Origin: Epsilonproteobacteria bacterium UBA4036
GTDB taxonomy: Bacteria; Campylobacterota; Campylobacteria; Campylobacterales; Arcobacteraceae
Length of the DNA stretch: 64,000 nucleotides
Assembly (NCBI GenBank): GCA_002382325.1
Contig: DGAG01000003.1
Location: 62,001-126,000 of the forward strand
Direction: 5' to 3'
Part shown: positions 52,297-61,491 of the stretch, piece after piece
Layout: every line of letters begins with the position of its first letter
Numbering within the stretch: the stretch's first letter is position 1
Program-made: the position numbers and the translations under genes
Notes under the pieces: model-generated
Databases searched by the model: none
Seen by the model: the letters and a program-made list of their open reading frames with translations, nothing else
Told to the model about the DNA's origin: nothing

Positions 52297-54652
52297 TCTT
52301 GATTTATTAAATTTCAAAAAATATACTGAAAAGAGTTTCAAATTTGATGAAGGCTTAGTTGGAATCATAGGTAAAAATGGAAGTGGAAAATCCACAATTT
52401 TTGAAGCTATATTATTTGCACTTTATGGGGAACTCAAAAACAAAGGTTCAAAGGATCTTATACGGAATTCAAGTGTAAGTGGAAAAGAGCCTGTAAGTGT
52501 CTCTTTAGAATTTGAATTTGATGGACTTACTTACAAAGTAGTGAGAGAATTTAGAGGTAAGGCACTATCAGCTAATGCAAAATTTTATAAAAATGAAGAG
52601 CTTATCACAACAGGTGCAAAAGAAGTAACAAACTCTATAGTAAAACTTGTAAAGATGAGTAAAGATGCTTTTATGCATACTCTTTTTGCTTCTCAAAAAG
52701 AACTAACTAGCCTTAGTAACTTAAAGCCTGAAGATAGAAAAAAAATGATACGAAAGCTTTTAGGATTAGAAAAAATTGATGCTATTGAATCAATGCTAAT
52801 TGAAAAAAGCAGGGGGCTTAAAAGGGAGATAGATGCTTTTAGAGAGGTATTATTAAGTAGTGATGAGATTGTTGCTAAAGAGAGTGCAATAAAAGTACAT
52901 AATGAGAATAAGACACAAATCAATGCTAACTTAACTACAAAATCAAAAGAGTTGGAAACTCAAAAACTAAAAGAGATTGAGGCTAAAAAAGAGTTAGATC
53001 TTTTACAAAAGACAAAAGAGCATAAAACAAAGTTGCTAAGTGAACTTGAACTAATTAAAAATAGTCTTGAATCTAATAAGCTCCAACAAGCAAAACTATC
53101 AACTGAATTAGTAGAGTTACAGCAAAAACAAAAAGAGCTTGTTGTATTAGAGCCTATAAAAATAGAGTTTGAACAGTTGCAATTAAAACTCAAAGAACAA
53201 CAGCAACTAAAAGAGATACAGCTTAAAAAAGATGGGCTAAATAAAGAACAGACTCAACTTAGAGAACAATATACAAAAGCTAAAAATGATATTGCTGCAT
53301 TAGAGCTTGAAGTAAAAGATTATGCAAATCTGCAATTAAAACAACAGCAAATACAAGCAGAAATGACAAAGCTTCAAACGAGTATCAAAGAGCAAGAAGC
53401 CCAAATAAAAGCTATCAGTTCATCAATATCTGGTGAGCAAAAACTTATCGACATTACAAAAGCTCAGATTGTTCAAATTCAAGATATTGGTAAGGGTTCA
53501 AATTGTCCAACTTGTACACGCCCACTTTTAGAAGAGTATGACAAAGTAATAGCAAATTTATCAAGTACTATTGAGAGTATCCAAAAAGAAAAAATTGATA
53601 AACAAACTCTTGAATTACTAAAAGTTGAAAGTTCAAAAGGAGCACTTGATAAACAAAAAGAAGAGATAGAAAAACAGCTTCAAGAGATAAATAAACAACT
53701 CACAATTATTGAAACAAAACAAAAAGACCTTCTCAAAGCAAATAACTATTTTAAAGAAGTAGAAACAAAAGGTATCCAAAACAAAAAAGAGCTTGAGGAG
53801 CTTTCAAAATACTCTTATGATGAAAAACTGTATCAAGATTTGATAGTAAAAGAGCAAACTCTAAAACCAAAATATGATGAATATAAAAAACTTCAAACAC
53901 TTATCCAAAGAGTTCCAGTACTTCAAAAAGAGTTAGATGAGATTAAAAAAGCTATTGAGCAAAATTCAACAGCGTTTTCAAACAAAGAAATTGAAATTAA
54001 AGCAGTTGTTTATGATGAAACAAATCATAAGACAAAACTTGATGAGTTTACACTTTTACAAAAGCAAAAAGATGAGTTAGCAACTATTATCAATGATTTT
54101 AAAGTACAAATCGCATCAATTGATGGAGAAATAAAAACACTTCAATCTGCACTTGATACAAACAAAATACATCAAACTAAATTAGCTACTAAACAACAAG
54201 ATTTAAGCGATTATGAAAAGATAAAAATATCTTTGAGTGAATTTAAAACAAAACTAAACTCAAAAGTAGCTCCTAGAATATCTGGGATAGCTTCAACAAT
54301 GTACTCTCAAATCACTAAAGGCAAGTATCAACATATAGAAGTGGATAATGACTTTGATTTTTATATATATGATGAAGGACAAAAGTTTCCAATAGATAGA
54401 TTTAGTGGTGGTGAAGTTGATTTAGCAAATTTGGTTCTTAGAATTGCAATATCAAAAACATTAGGGGAACTAAATGGTGCTGGAAATATTGGATTTTTAG
54501 CATTTGATGAAGTATTTGGTAGTCAAGATGAAAGTAGAAGAATGGAAATATTAGAAGCATTTCACACAATTAAAGAGCAGTATAGACAGATATTTTTGAT
54601 ATCTCATGAGATAGAGATAAAAGAGATGTTTGAGAGAGTTGTAGAAATTTGA
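52283..54652 (+). CDS. Rad50/SbcC-like SMC-type ATPase
   Basis: The 789-residue protein has Walker A GKNGSGKS at 30-37 and a long coiled coil (about 175-650) interrupted by the zinc hook CPTC (Cys408, Cys411). The C-terminal signature FSGGEVDL and Walker B LAFDEVFG follow. It is shorter than chromosomal SbcC (over 1000 residues) and close to archaeal Rad50 in size. It would tether and open DNA ends for the Mre11-like partner. A GTG at 52283 is the start. A 16-bp gap separates it from the OLD nuclease gene. Confidence 0.88.
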   Translation: MILNSLDLLNFKKYTEKSFKFDEGLVGIIGKNGSGKSTIFEAILFALYGELKNKGSKDLIRNSSVSGKEPVSVSLEFEFDGLTYKVVREFRGKALSANAKFYKNEELITTGAKEVTNSIVKLVKMSKDAFMHTLFASQKELTSLSNLKPEDRKKMIRKLLGLEKIDAIESMLIEKSRGLKREIDAFREVLLSSDEIVAKESAIKVHNENKTQINANLTTKSKELETQKLKEIEAKKELDLLQKTKEHKTKLLSELELIKNSLESNKLQQAKLSTELVELQQKQKELVVLEPIKIEFEQLQLKLKEQQQLKEIQLKKDGLNKEQTQLREQYTKAKNDIAALELEVKDYANLQLKQQQIQAEMTKLQTSIKEQEAQIKAISSSISGEQKLIDITKAQIVQIQDIGKGSNCPTCTRPLLEEYDKVIANLSSTIESIQKEKIDKQTLELLKVESSKGALDKQKEEIEKQLQEINKQLTIIETKQKDLLKANNYFKEVETKGIQNKKELEELSKYSYDEKLYQDLIVKEQTLKPKYDEYKKLQTLIQRVPVLQKELDEIKKAIEQNSTAFSNKEIEIKAVVYDETNHKTKLDEFTLLQKQKDELATIINDFKVQIASIDGEIKTLQSALDTNKIHQTKLATKQQDLSDYEKIKISLSEFKTKLNSKVAPRISGIASTMYSQITKGKYQHIEVDNDFDFYIYDEGQKFPIDRFSGGEVDLANLVLRIAISKTLGELNGAGNIGFLAFDEVFGSQDESRRMEILEAFHTIKEQYRQIFLISHEIEIKEMFERVVEI

Positions 54653-54668
54653 TATTTAGGAGATTTGT

Positions 54669-56747
54669 GTGTATTTAAAAAGTTTACAATTGAAAAACTT
54701 CAGGAAATTTGGAACTAAAAATAATTTAATTGAATTTGTTGATTCTAAAGATAGTTTAATAATACAAGATGATATCAATGTTGCAAAAGCAACAAGTTTG
54801 GTAGTAGGAAAAAACAACGCTGGAAAAACAACAATAGTGACAGCACTTTATAAGATTGTAAATAATCAAAAGTTCAAGGCTAATGATTTTAATTATATAT
54901 ATTTGAGTAGATTATTGAATACATATAAAAAAAATCATTATATCGTACAACCAAGTTTAAATTTTGAAATTAAAATAGGTATTGATGAAAGAAACCATGA
55001 TGATTTAGTTAATAATTTTGTTCCATTTATGCAATTAGGAGATAGCCAATCTCAAACGGGAGAAAAAGATTTTACTATTGTTGCAAAATATGAACTAAAA
55101 AATGATGTAGAATTTATTAATACTGTAAAAAATTTAATTTTAAATAATCAAGAGAATGACAATATCCTTTTTAATAAATTTTTATCTATTTTTGATACAG
55201 ATGATTTGTTTGAGCTTAATTATTATAATTCAAATAATGATCTAATTAATACAAATTTTAATATTAAGAATTTAATCCATATAGTACTCATTAAGCCAAA
55301 TGAAAATCATGGTGAAAAAGACTTATCAAAAATATTTTCTCAGATAATGAAATATAAATATGAGCAAAATGGTAATCCAAATACTGAAACTTTTAGAAAT
55401 CAAATCGAAACATTTAACTCTAATATATCACAGAATATTGAGCTTAGTTTTACAAATGGACTAAACCAAGTAATTGGAAAACTTCATGATAAAAACACAT
55501 TGCAAGTCTTTTTGAGTTCAAATTTAAGTTTTGAACAGTTGCTAAATCAATTAGTTCGGTATCAATATAAAGAAAATGATTTATATATTCCAGAGAATCA
55601 ATTTGGTTTGGGCTATAGAAATTTAATGCGTATTATAGGAGAATTAATTGATTATGTTGAACAATATCCAGATGGGGATAAACATAGTAGATTAAATCTT
55701 ATTTGCATCGAAGAGCCTGAAGTTTTTATGCATCCTCAAATGCAAGAACTTTTTATTAATCATATTAATGAGGCAATTAATACATTGCTTGGAAGTAGTG
55801 CAAAAAAATTAAATAGTCAGCTTATAATTTCAACACATTCAGCACATATTCTAAATAGTAAAATTCATACGAGTGATTCATTGAATAACATCAACTATGT
55901 TTATGAGAAAAATAATTTATCAAATGTAGTAAATCTCAAAGACTCACAGATGATTTCAAGTGAAAAAAATAGTGATGAGAGTGATGAAGATAAAAAAATA
56001 AGAACTAAAGAAGAGTTAAGTTTCATCAAAAAACATATTAAGTTTAAAGCATCTGAACTCTTTTTTGCTGATGCAATTATTTTTGTAGAAGGAATTACAG
56101 AGGAATTATTATTAAAGTATTATTTGAGCATTGATAAACAGCTTAATAAAAAATATATCACAATATTCAATATTAACGGAGCACATGGATTAGTGTATCA
56201 TCATTTAATTAAGCTATTAACTGTACCAACTATAGTCATTACAGATTTGGATATAAAAAGAGAAAAACCAGAAAAAGAAAGTTTTATGCAAATGAATAGT
56301 TTGCAAAATCGAACTACAACGAATAAAACAATAGCAAAATATAATCTAACAAATGATATTGCTTTATTAAGCACTTCTTATTTTAAAGATAATAATTTAT
56401 ACATTGCATTTCAAGGCGATAAAATAGAAGATGTGTATGCAACAAGTTTAGAAGAAGCATTGATTCTTTCCAATTACGCTAACGATATTTTAAACACGAC
56501 CATACAAAAAGTTAAACCAGAAATATATCAAGAAATATTGGCAGATTCTGCCCTAAGAACAAATTTAATTCAGAATTCTTACAAACTACAAAGAAAACTA
56601 TCTGATAGCAAAAGTGATTTTGCTAATGAGCTTTTATATCAGCTTAGTATTAATGACGAAGATCATTTACCAGAGTTGCCAAAGTATATAAAAGATGCTT
56701 TAGAATGGTTAAAAACTGAACTAGGTTTTACTCAGGATGAGGAGTAA
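54669..56747 (+). CDS. OLD-family ATP-dependent nuclease (AAA_15 plus TOPRIM; GajA-like)
   Basis: The 692-residue protein has an N-terminal ABC-type ATPase with Walker A GKNNAGKT (47-54). Walker B is in LICIEEPEVFMHP, followed by IISTHSAHIL (about 345-395). The C-terminal TOPRIM domain has FVEGITEE (Glu474) and ITDLDIK (Asp526, Asp528). This is the architecture of OLD nucleases, including GajA of Gabija. The downstream UvrD-like gene completes a Gabija-like pair. The GTG start has an AGGAG site. It is longer than typical GajA (about 580). Confidence 0.87.
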   Translation: MYLKSLQLKNFRKFGTKNNLIEFVDSKDSLIIQDDINVAKATSLVVGKNNAGKTTIVTALYKIVNNQKFKANDFNYIYLSRLLNTYKKNHYIVQPSLNFEIKIGIDERNHDDLVNNFVPFMQLGDSQSQTGEKDFTIVAKYELKNDVEFINTVKNLILNNQENDNILFNKFLSIFDTDDLFELNYYNSNNDLINTNFNIKNLIHIVLIKPNENHGEKDLSKIFSQIMKYKYEQNGNPNTETFRNQIETFNSNISQNIELSFTNGLNQVIGKLHDKNTLQVFLSSNLSFEQLLNQLVRYQYKENDLYIPENQFGLGYRNLMRIIGELIDYVEQYPDGDKHSRLNLICIEEPEVFMHPQMQELFINHINEAINTLLGSSAKKLNSQLIISTHSAHILNSKIHTSDSLNNINYVYEKNNLSNVVNLKDSQMISSEKNSDESDEDKKIRTKEELSFIKKHIKFKASELFFADAIIFVEGITEELLLKYYLSIDKQLNKKYITIFNINGAHGLVYHHLIKLLTVPTIVITDLDIKREKPEKESFMQMNSLQNRTTTNKTIAKYNLTNDIALLSTSYFKDNNLYIAFQGDKIEDVYATSLEEALILSNYANDILNTTIQKVKPEIYQEILADSALRTNLIQNSYKLQRKLSDSKSDFANELLYQLSINDEDHLPELPKYIKDALEWLKTELGFTQDEE

Positions 56748-56750
56748 AAT

Positions 56751-58778
56751 ATGTGTTTAAAAACTCCATCAGCAGAACTACTCGAAGAAGAGAAACAGAT
56801 ACAAGTAGCAATTAATAACTATATTGATGAATTTAGACATATAAAATTTAATGCTGGAGCTGGAGCAGGGAAAACTCATGCACTCAAAGAAAGTTTACTT
56901 TATATAGTTAATAAACATGGTAACAAGTTGAAATATCACAACCAGCAAATTTTATGTATTACCTATACTAATGTAGCTACAAATGAAATAAAAGAGCGTA
57001 TAGGAAATTCTTCATTGGTAAAAGTATCTACAATTCATGAAAGGATTTGGGAACTTATAAAAGATTATCAAAAAGAATTAGTGCAAATTCATCAGGAAAA
57101 AGTATCAAATGAGTTAATCGAAATACAAGCTGCATTAAACAATCCAGATAATACCAAATATCAGAAATTTCAGAGCTTAGATGAGGCTGGACAAGAAACA
57201 TTAAAACAAAGTTTACTAGACAACAGAGAATTATATTATAGAAATAAAGATAAAAATGCAGCCACATTCAAAACTGCTTTTAATTCAATAGTCGATAATA
57301 ATTTGATGTCAAATGTTGGGCAGTTTAAAGATATTATCAAGGCAATTTATAAGATTGAGAATTTTCAAATTTGTTTAGGGAAAATAGTTACAAGTGAATA
57401 TAAATCTGTAGTTTATGACAGCAAGCAAAATAATGATAGTTTACACAGAATGAAAATAAGTCATGATACATTGCTTGAGTATGGTTTAAAAATTGTAGAT
57501 AGATATGACACTTTAAAAAAGATTATAATCAATAAATTTCCATATATTTTAGTAGATGAGTATCAAGATACAGCAGAAAATGTTATTAAAATAATAAATT
57601 CATTATCTATGTATTCAGAGCAGATAAATTTTAATTTATTTATCGGATACTTTGGAGATACGGCACAAAATATTTATGATACAGGTGTAGGAAGCAATAT
57701 TGATGAGATTCATCCTAATTTAGTTCCAGTCGATAAACGGTTCAATCGCCGTTCAGCAAAACAAGTTATAGAAGTAATTAATAAGATAAGAGATGACCGT
57801 ATTGTACAAACCTCCATTTATGAAGATGATGATTGTGGAAGTGTTGAGTTTTATCAAGGTAGTGCGGATAACATTAATAATTTCATTATACAATGCACAG
57901 AAGATTTAAATATCAGTGATACTAATAAACTGCACTGTTTTGTACTTAAAAATGAGTTGGTTGCAAAATATAATGGATTTGAAAATATTTACGACTCATT
58001 TAAGCATACAAGTTTATATAGTGGACTAAATTACTCAGCTCTTAATACTGAATTGGTAACTTATGATATTACCAAACTCGGTGATGTACAAAATATGATT
58101 TATAAAATTATTGAGTTACAGCAATCTTTGGTTAATCCAAAAACTCCAATATCTGACATATTAAACGAAAAAATCTATGAAGGTTGTAACTTTAAAGAAT
58201 TATTTGATTTGATAGAACTTTTAAAATCTATTTCTGGCAATACTTTAAAAGACTATATTGAGTCTATATTTAATAACTATGAAGAAAGTGAAACAAAAGG
58301 CTATAAGAAAAAAGTAGAAGATATTTTCAAAGAAATAGACATATATTCCTTTGAAAATATGGTTTCTTATATGCTAGAAAAGCTTTATAGAGATATTGAT
58401 GATGAGCAACTTGATGATGCTAAAAATAAGATAGATATTTTGTTATCTATTAATATCACTGAATATATTAAATGGTTTGAATTTGTAAATAGAGTTGAAA
58501 AACAAGATGTTATTTATCATACATATCATGCTACAAAAGGACTTGAGTTTGATAATGTATTAGTTATTATGGAAAATAGATTTGGTAGAGAGAATATATT
58601 TTCTAATTTTTTTGGCAATCCTAATGCTGGTGATGAAAATACAAAAAACTTATTATATGTTGCTTGTTCTAGAGCAAGGAAAAATCTAAGAATTTTTTAT
58701 CTTAATGATGTGTCAAGTTTCAGAACAGGAATTGAATCAATCTTTGGTGAAATACATCAAGTTAACGATAATGTATAA
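56751..58778 (+). CDS. UvrD/Rep-like SF1 helicase (GajB-like)
   Basis: The 675-residue helicase has Walker A GAGAGKTH (35-42), motif II LVDEYQD, motif IV-like DKRFNRRSAKQVIEV, motif V HATKGLEFDNVLV and motif VI YVACSRARKNL. Only three bases separate it from the OLD nuclease gene. In Gabija the helicase-like partner senses DNA termini or nucleotide depletion and controls the nuclease. At 675 residues it is larger than the best-known GajB (about 490), so it may be a related but distinct helicase. Confidence 0.87.
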   Translation: MCLKTPSAELLEEEKQIQVAINNYIDEFRHIKFNAGAGAGKTHALKESLLYIVNKHGNKLKYHNQQILCITYTNVATNEIKERIGNSSLVKVSTIHERIWELIKDYQKELVQIHQEKVSNELIEIQAALNNPDNTKYQKFQSLDEAGQETLKQSLLDNRELYYRNKDKNAATFKTAFNSIVDNNLMSNVGQFKDIIKAIYKIENFQICLGKIVTSEYKSVVYDSKQNNDSLHRMKISHDTLLEYGLKIVDRYDTLKKIIINKFPYILVDEYQDTAENVIKIINSLSMYSEQINFNLFIGYFGDTAQNIYDTGVGSNIDEIHPNLVPVDKRFNRRSAKQVIEVINKIRDDRIVQTSIYEDDDCGSVEFYQGSADNINNFIIQCTEDLNISDTNKLHCFVLKNELVAKYNGFENIYDSFKHTSLYSGLNYSALNTELVTYDITKLGDVQNMIYKIIELQQSLVNPKTPISDILNEKIYEGCNFKELFDLIELLKSISGNTLKDYIESIFNNYEESETKGYKKKVEDIFKEIDIYSFENMVSYMLEKLYRDIDDEQLDDAKNKIDILLSINITEYIKWFEFVNRVEKQDVIYHTYHATKGLEFDNVLVIMENRFGRENIFSNFFGNPNAGDENTKNLLYVACSRARKNLRIFYLNDVSSFRTGIESIFGEIHQVNDNV

Positions 58779-58788
58779 GGACATCTAG

Positions 58789-59865
58789 ATGATAAAAATT
58801 GATGAACTAATAGCACATTACAATTTACATGGTAGTTCAGGAAAAGATATAGATTTTATTCTTAAACTTTTGCTATTTACACTAAAAGATTCTCAACGAG
58901 ATTATAAAATTGTTTTTAATATGATTACTCAGAATCCATTCTTATGGCAAAAGTTAGCAGTGCATGCAAATAATATTTTTGAAAAAGAAGACATGTTAAT
59001 TGCAGAATATGAGCCATGTAGTGAGTATCCATTCTATAGAGTATATTCATACAATTATAAAGAAACAGGTGCTTTATCATTAGAAGCTTTTTCTTCACTA
59101 TTAAAGAAAGAAATAAAAACTGAAGATAGTCAAAAATTATATTATAGATACAATAATTCAAAATTAACTCATAAATACATTGATTGGGAAGAAGCTCTCA
59201 ATAATCAATTTGCTCCATTAATTGATATATCAAATGGAAGAATAGATAATACAAAAATTAAACAAACTATTATTTTACATAGACAACCTTTAGGATGTGT
59301 TGTTTGTGGAGGGAACGCAACAAGTTATATAAGTACAATTTTGATGTATAAAGATGCGATATTTATAATTGCTAATACTTGCGATAAACATCAAGAACTA
59401 GCAAAAGAAAATCCTTGTTTTCTTCATTTTCTTTCAAATTTATTCCAAATGGGCATAAATCTTTCAGATATTGTTATGAAAGAAAAAATAGAGCATGAAG
59501 TTATTGAACTAATAGAACAAGAAATCAAGGAAGAATTAAATTGTAGTAGCAAAAGTATATATATTCAATCAAAAAATGAATATGTTTTAACATTTGAAAG
59601 AATATCAGGTATCAAAATTATTTTTAGATTGCATACTCTTATGGATTATGGTTATATGGTTAACAAACCAAATGGTGAAGCTTTTCAAAGAATTGATTCA
59701 GCACCAGATCATAAAAATATTAAATTTTTCCCTGACCACTTACATAGAACTATTCAGAAAGGTAAGAAGCCTGATGTCGAATCAAGTTATACTTTTGGTT
59801 TTCCATTGTTAGATTTACCTGCAATAAAAAAGATGGTTATTAAACTTGAAAAAGATTTGCTATGA
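58789..59865 (+). CDS. Unknown zinc-finger protein with a possible TumE/DUF6516-like C-terminus
   Basis: The 358-residue protein has a central candidate zinc-binding site (GCVVCGGN followed by NTCDKHQE, about 170-205). The C-terminal segment contains RIDSAPDHKNIKFFPDHLH and a Gly/Lys-rich stretch, a pattern that recalls DUF6516 (TumE-type toxin) proteins. That similarity is from memory and weak. The N-terminal 150 residues match nothing I know. It starts 10 bp after the helicase gene and overlaps the last gene by 4 bp, so it is a real part of the operon. It could be the effector or sensor specific to this system. Confidence 0.7.
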   Translation: MIKIDELIAHYNLHGSSGKDIDFILKLLLFTLKDSQRDYKIVFNMITQNPFLWQKLAVHANNIFEKEDMLIAEYEPCSEYPFYRVYSYNYKETGALSLEAFSSLLKKEIKTEDSQKLYYRYNNSKLTHKYIDWEEALNNQFAPLIDISNGRIDNTKIKQTIILHRQPLGCVVCGGNATSYISTILMYKDAIFIIANTCDKHQELAKENPCFLHFLSNLFQMGINLSDIVMKEKIEHEVIELIEQEIKEELNCSSKSIYIQSKNEYVLTFERISGIKIIFRLHTLMDYGYMVNKPNGEAFQRIDSAPDHKNIKFFPDHLHRTIQKGKKPDVESSYTFGFPLLDLPAIKKMVIKLEKDLL

Positions 59866-61340
59866 ACTTATCTAAATCCCTCTACACTACTGGTATCCAA
59901 TGTTCAAAAGCCCTATGGCTTAAAAAATATAAATCAGAAGTTTTATCACCTGCTGATGAATCAGCAGAGAGCAGATTTAAAACAGGACATACTGTTGGAG
60001 AGTTAGCTTGTGATTTATTTCCAAATGGAGTAAAAGTAGATTTTAATCCAAATCTTGAGCAGATGGTAAAAGAGACTAATAAACTTTTTGATAATGGTGT
60101 ATCAGTTATCTATGAAGCTGCTTTTAGTTTTGAAAATACTCTTGTTATCGTAGATATTTTTGAAATTGATAGCGATGGCGTTTCAATCTATGAAGTAAAA
60201 AGCTCCACTTCATTAAAAGATATTTATCTACATGATGTTTCTATCCAATATTACACTTTACAAAATCTTGGATACAAAATAAAAAGTGCCAATGTAGTTT
60301 ATCTCAATAGTAACTATGTAAGAGTTGATGAACTTGATATCAAAGAGCTGTTTGTTGTTGAAGATGTTACAGAAACTATAAAATTACTTCAAGAAGCAGT
60401 TCCAACAAATTTACAAATATTTCAAACTTACTTAGCCAATAAAGAAAATGAACCAAACATAGATATTGGAAAACATTGTAAAAATCCTTATGAATGTTTG
60501 GCACTTGATTATTGTTGGAGAGTGCAAAGGAATATACCCTCTTATTCAATTTTCAATATTTTTAATCTTGGAAGCAAAAAACAAATAGAGCTTTACTCTC
60601 AAGGGATAATTGATGTTGATGATATTCCCGATGATTTTGACCTCACTGCTAACCAAAAAGCAGCAGTTGATAACTATAAATCAAAACAAACCTATATAGA
60701 TAAAACATCAATCAAAGAGTTTCTAAAAACTCTAACATATCCAATTTATCACTTAGACTTTGAAACATTTCAACAAGCAATTCCTGAGTTTAAAGGCTTA
60801 TCTCCCTATGAGCAGATTCCTTTTCAGTATTCATTGCATATTGAGTATGAAGATGGAAGATTAGAACATAAAGAGTTCTTAGCTGAAGATGGAGCTGATC
60901 CACGATATGAACTCTTAAAAAGCTTGGTAGAAAATATTCCTTCAAATACAACTGTTTTGGCATATAACATGAGTTTTGAAAAAGGTGTGATTAAAAAGTT
61001 GGCTAATCTCTATGGAGAGTTTACCTATGATCTAATGATCATGCACGATAATATGCAAGATTTGATGGTTCCTTTTCAAAAGAAGTGGTACGTAACTCCT
61101 TCAATGAAAGGAAGCTACTCTATTAAGTATGTTTTACCTGCTTTGGTGCCTGAAATGGAAAAAGCCTATAAAAATTTGGATTTAATCCATAATGGTGGAG
61201 AAGCTATGAATGCTTATGCAAATATGAGCAATCTTTCTTATGAAGAGAAAATGGCTTATAGAAAGGCATTGTTAGAGTATTGTAAACTTGATACTTTAGC
61301 GATGGTCGAGGTTTTAAATGGTTTAAAAAATACGATATAA
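59862..61340 (+). CDS. Cas4-like nuclease fused to a DEDD exonuclease (DUF2779 family)
   Basis: The 492-residue fusion has an N-terminal PD-(D/E)xK/Cas4-like domain. Visible residues are Asp98, Glu111-x-Lys113, Gln129-Tyr130, and four cysteines (Cys14, Cys206, Cys212, Cys218) placed as in Fe-S nucleases of the Cas4/AddB type. The C-terminal DUF2779 region is RNase H-like, with Asp299 and Glu301 (HLDFETF), a central AYNMSFEKGVI and Asp477 (YCKLDTLAM). Both halves are predicted nucleases. It is the last gene of the six-gene operon. Confidence 0.85.
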   Translation: MNLSKSLYTTGIQCSKALWLKKYKSEVLSPADESAESRFKTGHTVGELACDLFPNGVKVDFNPNLEQMVKETNKLFDNGVSVIYEAAFSFENTLVIVDIFEIDSDGVSIYEVKSSTSLKDIYLHDVSIQYYTLQNLGYKIKSANVVYLNSNYVRVDELDIKELFVVEDVTETIKLLQEAVPTNLQIFQTYLANKENEPNIDIGKHCKNPYECLALDYCWRVQRNIPSYSIFNIFNLGSKKQIELYSQGIIDVDDIPDDFDLTANQKAAVDNYKSKQTYIDKTSIKEFLKTLTYPIYHLDFETFQQAIPEFKGLSPYEQIPFQYSLHIEYEDGRLEHKEFLAEDGADPRYELLKSLVENIPSNTTVLAYNMSFEKGVIKKLANLYGEFTYDLMIMHDNMQDLMVPFQKKWYVTPSMKGSYSIKYVLPALVPEMEKAYKNLDLIHNGGEAMNAYANMSNLSYEEKMAYRKALLEYCKLDTLAMVEVLNGLKNTI

Positions 61341-61388
61341 AATTAATAAAAAAGTATAAAATTAAGCACATTTTAACATTTTCTTAAT

Positions 61389-61394
61389 TATAAT
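61389..61394 (+). promoter_or_regulatory. -10 element of the island tRNA-Gly
   Basis: TATAAT lies 13 bp before the tRNA start, after an A/T-rich stretch. No clear -35 is visible at 17 bp spacing. It indicates that the island copy has its own promoter. Confidence 0.5.
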
Positions 61395-61407
61395 TTCACC
61401 CTATTAA

Positions 61408-61484
61408 GCGGGAGTAGCTCAGTTGGCTAGAGCTTCTGCCTTCCAAGCAGATTGTCGCGAGTTCGAGTCTCGTCTCCCGCTCCA
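61408..61484 (+). tRNA. tRNA-Gly (anticodon TCC), island copy
   Basis: The acceptor stem GCGGGAG/CTCCCGC, anticodon loop CTTCCAA (anticodon TCC), T loop GTTCGAGTC and encoded CCA are all present. The sequence is identical to the chromosomal tRNA-Gly at 62818-62894, just outside the island. It lies between the six-gene operon and the integrase gene. Confidence 0.95.
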
Positions 61485-61491
61485 CTTAAAT

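Noticed and set aside
51178..54652. Housekeeping sbcDC
   Set aside because: The genes are inside the tRNA-Leu island and in an operon with defence nucleases. The ATPase is also shorter than usual chromosomal SbcC, so a chromosomal repair role is less likely.
54669..58778. A plain Gabija system
   Set aside because: The OLD and UvrD pair fits Gabija in outline, but both proteins are larger than the best-known ones, and the genes sit in a continuous six-gene operon, so I describe them as Gabija-like components of a larger unit.
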